Assembly: GCA_003993805.1 (NCBI GenBank)
Contig: RSEF01000020.1
Location: 11,677,105-11,741,104 of the forward strand
Reading direction: 5' to 3'
Length of the DNA: 64,000 nucleotides
DNA from: Himantopus leucocephalus
Lineage: Eukaryota; Chordata; Aves; Charadriiformes; Recurvirostridae
Both the position numbers and the translations under genes were made by a program. Shown here piece after piece: positions 10,419-21,479 of the stretch. The notes beneath the pieces were generated by a model, which did not search any database, was not told the DNA's origin, and saw nothing but the letters and a program-made list of their open reading frames with translations. Position 1 is the first letter of the stretch. The number at the start of each line of letters is the position of its first letter.

Positions 10419-10563
10419 GTGTCCACTTGTGAAATCTGCATTCCTACATGGCAGTTACTGTGAAGCTGTTTTTCATGAGCGCTGAGCTTTTATTCAGCAC
10501 AAGAAGGCTCATAGAAATGAAAAAAGTTTCAAATGTGATCAGTGCAGTGACGCACGTAAGTAG
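10419..10563 (+). pseudogene. CTCFL: CTCFL relic exon a: end of finger 7, finger 8, start of finger 9
   Basis: After TTCAG the exon reads V-H-L-stop-N-L-H-S-Y, matching VHMRNLHAY of CTCFL with the Arg codon now TGA (10,430-10,432). About 16 bp are then missing, removing the first zinc-binding Cys of finger 8 and shifting the frame. It resumes as YCEAVFHER-stop-AFIQH (TGA at 10,483-10,485), then NEKSFKCDQC and ends A-R-K-stop, with the final CAG codon now TAG (10,561-10,563) before the donor GTATTT. The exon is 145 bp against 161 expected, a shortfall that equals the deletion. Confidence 0.87.
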
Positions 10564-11205
10564 GTATTTAAATTCACTGAAAAGTTATTGCTTTTTCAGT
10601 TGATGGTTTGGCAAGGTAGGGTTGGATTTGGGGTTATATTTACCTTAAGAATTTAAAAACTTTTGTTACTGCAGTCTAACTAAAATAGCATAGTTATATT
10701 TATTTGCAAGATAAATGGTTCACAAACAGTAAATTTGAAATGCTGGAAAGCCTGAGGCTATCCTGATAAATCTGTTGTACGTGAACTGCTTAGAAGTATA
10801 AAGTAGGAGCAATTGCTTCCAGTGGCATTGTGTTGAGAACAAAATACAATATTTGCACCTTAAGTGTGATTTTCAGCAGTGTCATAGAATAAATTCAGTC
10901 TGAACTGAAAATTTTATTTGAAAGAATAAATTTAGGATAGCATTGCTTCAGCCTTGATATATTGGAATGTGCCGTTGCTCCATTCTGATTATTTTCTTTG
11001 TGAACTTTAATAAGGTTAGGAAGAAAACCTCTGACCTTCTCCAAGTCAGTGGGCAGTATCCCAATGTGTTCTTCAGCATCTGCTTACAGTGGAGGATAAT
11101 TAACGAGTCTGCAACATCCTTGCACTTTTCTGTGTGCCTGTGGGTTTTTTTGAACATGTGTCACAGAGCTGGATAGTTATGTTACAGATAGTTTCTTTGT
11201 TTCAG

Positions 11206-11388
11206 GAATGATGCTTAATTGTACATAAATGAACCCATACTGGTGAGAAGCCCTTCACTTGCTTGTGCTGCAGCAAAAGCTTTCGACGGAAGCAGCTTCT
11301 CAGTCTTCACTTTAGGAAGCACCATGATTCTGATATTAAGCCTACAGTCTATGAATGCCCTAAATGTGGTAAGGGCAATTCACTCTGG
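11206..11388 (+). pseudogene. CTCFL: CTCFL relic exon b: end of finger 9, finger 10, start of finger 11
   Basis: Acceptor TTTCTTTGTTTCAG, donor TGG/GTAAGA. The length is 183 bp, exactly the 61 codons of the matching human exon. Two Arg codons in the finger-9 segment are TGA (11,209-11,211 and 11,230-11,232), each one C-to-T step from CGA. Downstream the frame is open: zinc ligands of finger 10 (Cys-X2-Cys, His-X4-His) and the two Cys of finger 11 (ECPKC) are all kept. Confidence 0.9.
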
Positions 11389-12174
11389 GTAAGATACTTC
11401 CTTTTAAGGAATCTCAGTGGAGTTATCTTTAGCTAAGTATGGCAGATCATATTATCACAAAGGGCTGAGAGTAAAAAGCAGTGTACTGGCTGGAATGTTA
11501 ACTCCTTAATGTTAAGTCAGCATAACTTGTTTGTTTTCTTTCCCAGACCTTACATTGGGTGATTAATAAAGGACTTTATAGTTTTCCCCTTTAGGTAGAA
11601 AATATCTGCTACATCATATTTTCAGGGTTGGTACTGGTTTGTACAATGCAGTATTAAAGTTACTATTGTTTAATACAGTAGTCTTCTTAAAACAAATAAA
11701 AAGGCAGTGTGGAAGTATGAATTTTAAGACAAATTAAAAAATTTGGAAAGATAATTGAAGTGAAAGAGTGCTAGGACCAGTTCAGCAAGGAAATAAAGAA
11801 ATTATTATTCACTTCTTCAAAACCATATGCAGTGAGAACATGGTTTTGGGTTAACTGTGCACAATTCTAAAGTAAATGTAACCTTTTTTCTACATACAGA
11901 TTTTACATGTAAAACTTTATTTCTTGTCCAGGAAACAGAAAATGATAAATCTGATTTTATACCCACCAAATGGCAATGTTCTTTTAAAGCAGAATTTTAA
12001 TATGTGTTCTGGAAAATCTTCAGGAGTTTTATGGAGGTTGTTAACTAAGTCAGCCTTTCACTTAGTGTTCTGAAGTTTGTCTGTCAGAACCATATTTGGT
12101 TTTTTGTGTCTGTGTTAAATTGCTTACATACATTAATATTTGGTCCATATATTTGTGCTTCATTATGCTAACAG

Positions 12175-12282
12175 AATAATAGGCATAAGCATGCTGAAAA
12201 TTGTGGATTAGTGCTACACCCAGAAAAAGAAGCAACGGCAAAAATAAAACCCATGAGAACCCAAAGCGTGTTCAGCAAGAAG
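12175..12282 (+). pseudogene. CTCFL: CTCFL relic exon c: end of finger 11 and basic tail
   Basis: Acceptor GCTAACAG, donor AAG/GTAATC. It is 108 bp, 36 codons, fully open. It begins N-N-R-H-K-H-A-E-N-C-G, matching I-N-L-H-R-H-S-E-K-C-G of CTCFL and keeping the His and Cys ligands of the C2HC finger 11, followed by a Lys-rich tail. The tail is too diverged to align residue by residue. Confidence 0.78.
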
Positions 12283-14152
12283 GTAATCCATGAATAAGTT
12301 AAAAATTAATCGTGTAAATTAGAATCAAGAATAAAAGGCTAAGGCAGTGAATCTCCCCTGCTGTTTAATTACTGTTTCACAATGAAGCTAATTTAAGTGC
12401 TAATAATGGAAGAATACTTCAGAAATTTGTGTGTCAGAAATTCTTTGTCATCTGAGTTGGGTCATTGCTCAGGTACCCCTTCTGGGACTTCTGTTCCCCT
12501 GCTCCTGCAAATGTCTTCCTAAATCCCCTGCTTAGCAATGCTTACAAATGCATTTTTCTTCTCCCTTTTACAAATTCCCTTTGCCTTTATAAACGAGGAT
12601 GAAACATACCATTACGGAGTTGAGCCATAGTGAGTTTTCTTAAGAGCTCATGATTTATAATACACCATTTTAATACAGACAAGATTGAAAATTTTTCAAT
12701 TTCAGAACTCAGATTGCATGTTAATCACAAAAGATCTAGCACATCTTAATAAAGAAATTGTTCATCTCTTTCTCTCACAATTATACCAGATAGTGATCAA
12801 ATAATAATAAAAATGCTACTGATTGAAACAGTTAGAGTCATTCTTCAGTTGTACTGCAGAGGTGATGAGGCCAGTTCATAAAGCTCTTGGTACGGCATGT
12901 CTGTGCAATCAGAAACTCACTGGTAATTACTTACTGTTCCTCATTCTGGATAGCTCTTTAGCACTGCGCGTTTATTCTGTAAACTTTAGTATAAACCATA
13001 GTTCATCTCTTTCCTTCTCTTTCTTCTGCTTTTCATCTTTTCTCGTTAGGTTAAGATTCCCAGAAAGGGAGTAAGTTCAGGTTTTGGCAGACCAAAATGG
13101 TAGACTAATTAGTCAGTTGATGTCTTGTCAGCAAGAACTCCACAGCAATAAGTGAAGTACCTTTTCTGTCTCGGTTATGCTAGTACATTTCTGATGCAAT
13201 CATTTATGTCTTGTCTTATCTGCAACTCTAAAAACAGATGAAGGTGTTTTTTTTTATTTTCTCAAATAAAGCTTAGCCTGTCACCACGTACTCTAGGAGT
13301 TTCACCTTACAGTCTACATTTGACCCAGAGGAGGTGTCTGCTCATAATTTCATTTTTGTGCATTTCTGGTGAATTAAACAAATCACAGTATACAATACTC
13401 ACTTAGATCAGGCCACGGGCCAGAGCCCTGTATCATCATGCATCCTGCCTTCCCTTTGTCTGTTTGACCTAGTGCCAAATCTCTGCACTGTTGCAGGGTG
13501 GAAGCTGGTTGTATGTTTCTGAGAACACATTCAGAGCCACCAGGGCTGAAAAAATAGCTTTGCCTGACCAGAATATCCTGTAATTTTTTGCCCCTCTGCT
13601 TCCCAGGTGCTGTTTGAAAGCCATAGTAGTCTCCTTGATAGGATTCTTCAGGTGATTTTTACGGAGTAAGAGACAAGAATGGAGATACGTCTAAGGCCTA
13701 GGTGTCCTAAAACCTTACATTTTGGTGTATCAGATTGTATCTACACTGATTTGTGGCCAAAGATGCTGAGATAAAATTTGACATAATGAGAAGAAGAAAC
13801 AGAGCTTTTCTGAATCTAATGAATATATATCAGCAGCTGAGTTTACATTAGCATTGGCACTTCTCTTTTCACTGCTAAGGCTGTAATGGTATGGTTAGAG
13901 AGACATGTTACAGCTGCAGTGTTTATGTTTTTGCAATAATTAGATTTTGCTGTTTATTAATAGTTTGCTACGTGCAAATGATTTATTTTTGGTATCTTGC
14001 AGACAGCTTTACCTGGAAGCTTGATTTTCTAGAGCTAAGATAATATGTCTTGAGATGTTATTCATGCGAATACTCAGTCTATTAATTGACTCACACAAAT
14101 ACTAGAAATTTCTGTGCTGGTCCCAGAAGGTTTGTTCCCAGAGCTGACATTT
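12283..14152. other. AT-rich stretch, no gene seen
   Basis: I looked for the missing last CTCFL exon (a short acidic tail ending near MLLNTMDK) and did not find it. The ORF at 12,823-13,074 matches nothing I know. Confidence 0.55.
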
Positions 14153-14212
14153 ATGGAATCATAGAATCATTTTGGTTGGAAGAGACCTTTAAGATCATGA
14201 AGTCCAACCGGT
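14153..14212 (-). mobile_element. CR1 LINE 3' fragment, about 60 bp
   Basis: The reverse complement reads GTTGGACTTCATGATC, then TCTCTTCCAACC and ATGATTCTATGATTCC, a diverged CR1 tail on the minus strand. Confidence 0.85.
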
Positions 14213-15224
14213 TATTTGTGAGTATGTGTCACTGTCCATTTCTTGCATAACTTGCAGGGACCTGTGGGATCCTGCATGTGGCTTCACAAAAGATTACTTG
14301 TATGACTGGTGCTGTCAATGATTTGATGTTACTAATAATTAAAAAAGAAAATACCAGTATATGAGGATTAAATTTCCAGTTCTATAATGCTTAGTTTTCC
14401 TTCAATAAGAATACCATGAGTACTACTCACTAACATGGCTTGTAATGTAATATTCAACATAAAATATATATTGGCAGTGTTTTCTCCACTAAATTAAATT
14501 GCCTATTTTTAAATTTATGGAAATATTTCTTTGTCTTTCTGGTTAATGACCACAATTTATTTATTTTTTTTTCAAATTTGAGCACCAGATCCAAAACACA
14601 CCTGTGACTTTAGTTTTAACGAGGCCTTTGATAAAGCACACTCGTATTATTTGGGAAAGTTTGTGTTTATAGTACATTTAAGAATCAGAGATATTTTAAC
14701 TGTCAAATACAATTCTCTAACTTTTTTAGGTTGTCAGAACTACTGGTTTTAAGGCTTAATTACTAATTAATATAGAGTAATTACAGTAAGTACTACTGAT
14801 TTTTATGATTAGTTACAATGACCACAATTCCCATTTATGCACTGTTTGCTTATTTTTTTGTCATGTATAATTAATTCTTGGAAGACTTTTCAAAAAATCT
14901 TAAATATTTTCAAAATATTCATCTTTAATGCTGCTATTCTTATGTTACATTTCATTATAAATAAGCACTAACATTGCTAAAATTGCCAACTTTAATAATA
15001 TCGAGTCATGTAACAAGTAAATAATTTTAATTAAAATGCCAAACCCTTACCCTAATTTCGAGATTAATATCTGTGTTTAACTTCATTATAAATGTAATAC
15101 AGAACTCGCCAGTATATAATTGTTCGGGTTTGCGTGTTGAGCAGGCTGTGTTTGCTAGTTGTGCTGATGTGGGCAGTGGCAGTAAATTCTGCTGTGTGCT
15201 GTGCATTCCAGATTAACTGCAGTT
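14213..15224. other. Very AT-rich stretch, nothing recognised
   Basis: No ORF of note, no repeat family recognised. A CCCTTACCCTAA-like string near 15,048 is a single occurrence and not telomeric. Confidence 0.6.
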
Positions 15225-15549
15225 TGAGATCTAAATACTGGAAATTTTAACTTTTGTTACTCTGAAAAGTCTGTTAAAAACGAAAGCTTAGGTTTTTTCC
15301 TGTTAGTGTATTAAATGAACAGCTTTATCCTATACTGGATAACATGACCACATGCCTGTTGTACTAGGATAACTTCTTAAATTTGGCAGCTGTTCTGCTG
15401 TTAAGAAGACCCAAACCAATGGCGTGCTCAGGAGCTTTAACTGGCCTGCAGTGTCCTGAGGATCTCCGTGTACGTGGCTAGGAGATAAGATGTCAGTATT
15501 AGCAAGAGATACTTACTGTCTTACAGGAGTAAATTATCCAATTTTAGAA
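15225..15549 (+). repeat. Right arm of the large inverted repeat
   Basis: Pairs with the reverse complement of 6,228-6,545 (see that arm). The match ends at TATCCAATTT, about 500 bp before copy B homology begins. If the 15,550-16,055 spacer is part of the duplicated unit, a further copy of this arm may lie left of the window. Confidence 0.88.
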
Positions 15550-15639
15550 GATATAGAACACTCTGCACTAAAGGGCCTCATCAAGACCCTAATCAATCAG
15601 CTCAATCAAATATATGAACAGGAATTACCACGTTGGTAA
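15535..15639 (+). other. Short exon-like open stretch next to the right arm
   Basis: An open frame reads ILEDIEHSALKGL, then IKTLINQLNQIYEQELPRW and a stop at 15,637. AG precedes it (CAATTTTAG at 15,540-15,547). The heptad-like hydrophobic pattern looks protein-like, but the stretch is only about 32 codons and I do not recognise it; chance is quite possible. Confidence 0.2.
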
Positions 15640-16055
15640 TAGAAACCTCGTTCAGTTTTGTAGCGTCAGTGTTTTGAATTTATCAAAATTAATCATTGGC
15701 TTTGTGCTCCTTCCATTATAATGGTGTTATTTGAGTGTTTAATAAAGATTCATAATTATAGTTTTGTGTCCGTTTTCATAATGGTAATATTTATCCTGTT
15801 TTAGTAAGTTAATGATTTGTTCTAGCTCCCTTGTCAATAACAGGATTTAAGGGTACTTTTGTCCATGATAATTGCTTAAATTGTATTGTTGACCTGATTC
15901 TTGTGCTGTTTCCATTTGTGTCATAAATTCTAAGCAACAGATTTCTTTGTTAAAATTCATTTTAGAAGTTGTATAAATTACGTGATGAATTTTTTGAATC
16001 TATGTTTGAATTGTTGCTAATAACAAAGCTGACTCATTTTGTGCTGACATGTGAA
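15640..16055. other. AT-rich spacer before copy B, nothing recognised
   Basis: Not alignable to anything else in the window. It may correspond to sequence left of copy A beyond base 1. Confidence 0.5.
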
Positions 16056-17001
16056 AATCAGATGACATAAAGTGGAATGTGAATGTAATAATAAAAGATC
16101 TTGTTATCTTGGAACTTGAAAAATGATTATTTAAGTTGTTAGAAGCTAGAAATGTGTCCTCTTGAAAATGAAGAAAGAATGCTTTGGCCTCTTCAGGAGC
16201 CGTTCCTAGTCTCGTGCTTTTTAACCACAAATAATGATTGTTCTTCATGATTAAGAATTTCCATCACTATGGCTTTCAGATGTTTATTTTTCAAAGATAA
16301 TTTAATTTAATGATATTATTCATATATTTTAGACGAGTGCACATGTATTCATATCTTTTAAAACAGTACATATTCTGAACAGACGCCAATTTCAAAATAT
16401 TTTGATTTACTAATTATGGAGGAGTTGTTAAATATACAGGAATGATTCATGCCATGAAGCAGATAATACTGAAGTATTCTATAATATTCTCTAACGGTGT
16501 TCTCAGATAATTCAGTTATTTGGAAAAGAAGATTTCTGCTGAAGCAGAAGCATGCATTCTGAGTTTCCTCTGCAAGCAGAAACTGTCTACGCTTTAAATA
16601 GTTAATGTGTGAGGAAAATTACAGTTTCTGCAGAGGCAGATGTAACACATCATACCCAGTAGGTAAAAGCAGAGAAAGAGTAAAAACATTACTTTGGGTA
16701 CATTTTTACCAATTAGGCTCCATAATATAACTAAGACCTTGAAGCATGATAACTTCAGCGATGCTGATGCGTGGCTTGTGATGCTGCAAAAGTACATTTG
16801 GTGTATCCCTTAGAATGAACTGTCGTCTGAAACTCCGAAGAATTGTTCCCCCCAAAATCCCAGAATCTGCCAAGGAAACGAAGAAAAGTAGCTATTGTCA
16901 GCAAGAGCGGGGCTGGAAGTTGGAACGTGTGTTTGCCTCGTAGCGTTTAATTAAGCATTGCGCTGCGCGTTGATGACTGATAGCGGTAATTAGCGGAGCT
17001 C

Positions 17002-17015
17002 CCTGTAGATGGCAG
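17002..17015 (+). promoter_or_regulatory. CTCF/CTCFL-type binding motif, copy B
   Basis: CCTGTAGATGGCAG, identical to the copy A motif at 902-915 although neighbouring bases differ between the copies. One mismatch to the CTCF core consensus. Function is inferred. Confidence 0.5.
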
Positions 17016-17239
17016 TATACCTTCACAGCCAGTTAAGCAGGCAGAAGAGCAAATGTTGCGTGTCAAAGGTGCTTTGATTTTTTTTGTCCTAGTTTTGACT
17101 TAGTAAGGTATCTTGCTGGTGATTTTATGCATGTCAAGGCTATATAAAAAGAGTTCTTTGTAGCTTTTTTCCTTAGCAGGCTAAGGAGTCCTTTCCTTAG
17201 TGGGCTACCAAGTCCTGGTGTCACTACAAAGTGTGGTCA

Positions 17240-17505
17240 CCTCTGCCAGGACAGAGGACAGGGTGTGCATACCCGGCTGTCTTCTGCTGGAGCCCACCTG
17301 CGCGGGGATGGGGCTGCCTTCCTGCTGCTGGAATGGGCACTGGCACCCAGCGCAGCCGGCTCAGCCTCAGCTGCACGGCCGGTCCCTCCGCCTTCGGAGG
17401 CTGCCATGCCTCCTCGACCCTGCTCACGCCTTTGCTGAGTTCGTCCTCTGCTTGGGCTGAGCTGAATGAGTTGGCGCAGCGAAAGGCCAGGTGGGTGCAC
17501 CAGTG
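17240..17505. other. GC-rich block in copy B
   Basis: Counterpart of 1,125-1,375, equally GC-rich and ending at CAG/GTGGGT (after 17,490). Overlapping ORFs of about 86-100 codons on both strands reflect composition, not a recognised protein. Confidence 0.35.
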
Positions 17506-17640
17506 CAAGGGAGGCGTCGGGAGTGTGCGTTAGGAGCACAGTAATATATATTTTAGTTGTTGATAAATCATTTCAACATCTCATGTAAAGTTATTGTTTA
17601 ATGGTACTTTAAGCTGTTTATCTAAGAAATCTTTAGTTTG

Positions 17641-17685
17641 TCATCAAACCAGGTGTATCATCAAACCAGTATGTCCTCAAACCAG
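17641..17685 (+). repeat. Three-copy local repeat specific to copy B
   Basis: TCATCAAACCAG at 17,641 and 17,658 and TCCTCAAACCAG at 17,674, a period of 16-17 bp. Copy A has none at the matching place, so this is a copy-B-specific expansion. Confidence 0.8.
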
Positions 17686-20365
17686 GACATAGTTAAAGAG
17701 ATTTTAAGGCTCTTAGCAAGCAACAGATTTGCTAGGCAAATTCAAAAAGTCCTCGGAGGTGAGGGGAAGTGTGCGCCCAGACCATGAGTGGTGATGAGAC
17801 CCTTCATGACGAGGTGAGCGTCTCAACTCCTATAGATTTCATTTTTCTCCAAGTTAAGCTTTGACACAACGGTGGAAAAGGTGCGTGGTCAGTGTCACCT
17901 AGAAAAGACTAGGTCTTTTCTCTGCATGCTGTGATGTAAGATTCTACCATGAGATGACCTTTACTCATCGTCTAAGCATCATTCTGGGGGAGTAGATGAG
18001 GAAAGTAGTGGATTTCCAGCTGTGTTGCATTTTTATGAATGTTCCAAGAAATTTTCTTGGACTGTCAAATCTTAAATTCCTGCCATCCTCTCCCTCATGT
18101 CCAAACTAATCTTTTTTCTGATTTTCAAATCTTTCTGTTGATTACTGAGTCTGGATAAGGTAAACATGTCTGTTGGTACATCTACTGAAGATCTTTGCCG
18201 TGATTACCTTTGTGTTAGTTAAAATGAATTTGGTTATTTGACAATCTCGCAACTATACTGCAAGTATAACTGACAAAGATTTAACAGACAGGAATTTAAT
18301 TTTGGTGGTTGTTTTGAGAAAGCCTCAGCTGTCTCTCTCAGCCATAGCCGTGTTGTCTCCATTGTACAGATGAGGAAGACGATACGCAGAACAAAATTAA
18401 TCTCTGATTTAATCCTTTTGCCTCCAGGAGCGATGAAGCCCACTGATGATACAGTATGCTGCTGCTTATGACTAGTTTTATCTCAGTGAACTAGAAATAG
18501 CATCCCGGGGTGCTGCAGCAGGCAGTGATTAAGTTACATTAGCAGAGGGTGGTGAGCTAACGGGCAAGGACCTAATGACATTAAGCCAGTGCTGTTAATC
18601 ACTTCCATAGACATTAAACTCAGAATATTAAAACTGAAATAACATTTAGAACTTGTTAAAGGTCAGCGCTTAAGATGATATAAAGGCACTATGGCAGCAT
18701 GACTAACAGCGGTGGGCGTGAGTGACGGTATAGCATCCCATAAGGAGGAAATACGGAGAGTTTCATCTGGTGCTAATTGGGAAGGTTCATAAAGGAGATG
18801 CAGACTCGATAGTCTTCAGACCTTTCTTAAGCAGGAAGAGTAAAATGTGTAAAGTTTTCCTTTGACACAAATAGGGGCCCCTTTTGCTCTTTCGCCCTGA
18901 ATGTAAGCTCGCTCCATGGGGTCACTAATGGAGGACTGAATTATGGACGACTGAATGTTGTATGGCTCGAACGGTAACTTCCACTCGCACAGTTTGATAT
19001 CTGGTTTTTGTTTTGTTTAAGAAATTGGATATGTGTTTGAAAGCAATTTACATTAATACAGTATGCCTTCAGGCAAACATCATTCCCTGTTGTTGTGCTT
19101 CCAAACAGCCCAGCTATTGTTTGAAGTTAGTCACTGAAACAGTTGGACTCTGTCTGGCGTTATGGGTGTGTGATCGTTACAAAATGGTAAAGAATTTTCT
19201 GACAGTTTTGGTTCAATCTGTTTTCACTCTGAATTGGCACTTGACAATGAAGAATTTAGTTTCTTTCTTCTTTGGCAGTTGACTGAGTTACCTCTGTAAA
19301 TGATTTTGTTTATTTTTAGCTTAGGGTTTTTTTTCCAGATTCAGTCTATTATTGGTTTCTTCCCTGCCCCATCCACGTAACAACATTTCCAGCTAATGGG
19401 AGGAATGCAAAGGGGGAGTGACATTGCTGTTTGCTTTGATAAGAGAGAGCCTTGCTTTTATTACCAACTAATCAAATGGTAGGTAGGAGCTAATGGTGAT
19501 TATAATTAAGCTTTCGAACCACCATCCTTTTTCTGGAAGCACTGTATGCTGAGAGAACTCAGCTATCCTCCCGTTACGGCATAGGTGATTTTTTGCTGTT
19601 CTCTTATAGTAACTTATCAGCTGTTTCACTGTGAAATGGAAGTTATAAAACTGTTTATAGTAGTTATTTTCCCATCCTATTTTAAATGTCCCGCTCTTTA
19701 AACTGAGTTAGTTATCCCTTCATTGTTTAGCATTACTGACTGTGCATTGAAATGGCATTAATTTTAAACGGGCCGCATCCTCCAGGCCATGCCCTCCGGC
19801 AAAACTTTTGCAGGAGTTTTAATTCAATAACAATAATTACTGAATAATAAATGTCATAATAGTGGTAATAAATGTCATAATAGTGTTAATGTAAGACTAT
19901 GCTCCATCTTTGGATAGCTGTAAGTTTATAGTAAATCTGTCTAGTTCAGTGAACTCGTCCTGGTTAGATGGGAGCTGAGACAGTGGTCTCTTCCTTTCGG
20001 GGCTGACTTCCATAAGCGATGCGTAACCGACAAACCCCATTGACGACCGAGATACTCAGCACCTTTTAAGATTAGGCAACGCGTCTGTACTTTGCATACT
20101 AAAAGATTTTTTTCTGCTCCTCTTGGAATTCCTAAGAGAAATGCAGGAGCGTGCGAGGGCGCCTGCCGGCTTCGTTTGACAGGAGACCAGTACAGGAGTG
20201 AACTGCTGCTCCTTCTGGGGCTCGCCGCTCCGCCTGGCAGATGCGGGCTAGCTACAGGAGGTCGTGTGTATGGGCAGGCAGGCTGGCCTAATAGCGGAGT
20301 TTTCTCTGTCTCAGCAGCAGATGATGGAATAGAAACAATGCGGTGCTTTCCTCATTTGATGATGA

Positions 20366-20500
20366 AGACTGACAGTTTGTAGGAGATGAGTCAAAGGTTA
20401 CTGATGAGAAGATCCATCCAGATAATTGCTGTAATTGCACCCTGAGGATGGAGCTCCCATCACAAAGCATTAGGCAGTGATTCTGTTTGTAAATATATAC
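20366..20500. other. Copy B counterpart of the highly similar block with AP-1 motif
   Basis: Matches 4,110-4,250 with few differences; TGAGTCA at 20,387-20,393 is kept. Confidence 0.35.
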
Positions 20501-21479
20501 TTGACAGTGAACTTCATCCTATGCCTTAAATCAAGAAAGTTCCTTCATGAGATGTAAATAAGGAGAGTTCTCTTTTGACTGTTTCTTAATCCAATCACGT
20601 TTCCTCTGTCAGCAGGTGAGTAGGAAATAGTCCCGTTCTGAAACAGAGACGTAGCTGTGATTTAAATATAAAAATACCAATCAGTGTTAAATCCTTTGGT
20701 GAATACAGTAGCTGCTGTTATTTCACAACAAATACCATTAAGCGGCATGAATGAATATACATAATTCATAATATTTAATCTGAAACTGCATCTTTTTTGT
20801 ACAGTAACTCATTCATTTTTCTTGAGTTTTTCCAGTGACTTCTTTACAATTAAATACAAAAAGCTTTTCTGTTGGAGAGTGAACAGTTACAGACAGGACA
20901 CAGGCAGCATCCCTGCCACAAAATTAGCTCTTTATTCCGCCCCTTCACAAGGCACAGAAATCAGCAATGCTAAAGCATTCGGATGAGAATTCGTATTGGG
21001 GAATGAGAGGCAATGAAAGCACATCAAAATTCTCAGCATATCAATAGTTGCTGTTAAATAAATGTTCAACTATTATGAGCGAGAACTCAAAAATGAGTCT
21101 CATAACAGCTCGGTAGCAATTCTAGAGGTTGTGGCCCTAGCTGCTTAAATTTGTAAACGAGAGGAAGGTGAAACCATTTGGATTTCCTAGAAAACACACA
21201 ATTATTTTAAAAGGTATTTATGTGTCTCAAAATGCATTAAAATATAAATGTAACTTTGAGAAGCATCAATGGCTCGGTCTGTGGCAGGGGTGGGTGTTGC
21301 TCTGGTACCCGATGGTGTTTCCAGGTGACCAAAATCTCGTGTGCTCCAGCCTGTTTGTGACTGCACGTGGCATGAAAGCAAGCCCGAATTTGAGAACAGT
21401 CATTGTTTAATGGCTACAGACAAAGCTGCTCGATGTAACGTCCACCGAAATCACCGATCAAAGATTAATTTTTATTTTT

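Larger units (their letters stand above)
10419..12282 (+). pseudogene. CTCFL: CTCFL (BORIS)-like relic, three exons, dead
   Basis: CTCFL is the amniote, mainly germ-line paralogue of the 11-zinc-finger insulator protein CTCF. It binds the same DNA motif in the nucleus. Three exons (10,419-10,563; 11,206-11,388; 12,175-12,282) with AG/GT boundaries encode the end of finger 7, fingers 8-11 and the start of the C-terminal tail. Finger 10 reads [20 protein letters not shown], followed by HFRKHH and [23 protein letters not shown] and PTVY are CTCFL-like; CTCF has EKPYACS, HFKR and PAAF. Five in-frame stops (10,430, 10,483, 10,561, 11,209, 11,230) and a 16-bp deletion kill the frame. Introns of 642 and 786 bp rule out a processed copy. 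Fingers 1-7, the N-terminus and the last exon were not found. The family call is firm; CTCFL over CTCF is strongly favoured. Confidence 0.88.

Noticed and set aside
10419..12282. CTCF itself as the source of the relic
   Set aside because: Finger 10 and the linker to finger 11 read EKPFTCL, HFRK and PTVY, as in CTCFL, not EKPYACS, HFKR and PAAF as in CTCF. A tree is still needed.
10419..12282. Processed (retrotransposed) pseudogene
   Set aside because: Introns of 642 and 786 bp with usable splice sites are present.
15045..15056. Telomere-like CCCTTACCCTAA
   Set aside because: A single imperfect occurrence in AT-rich DNA.
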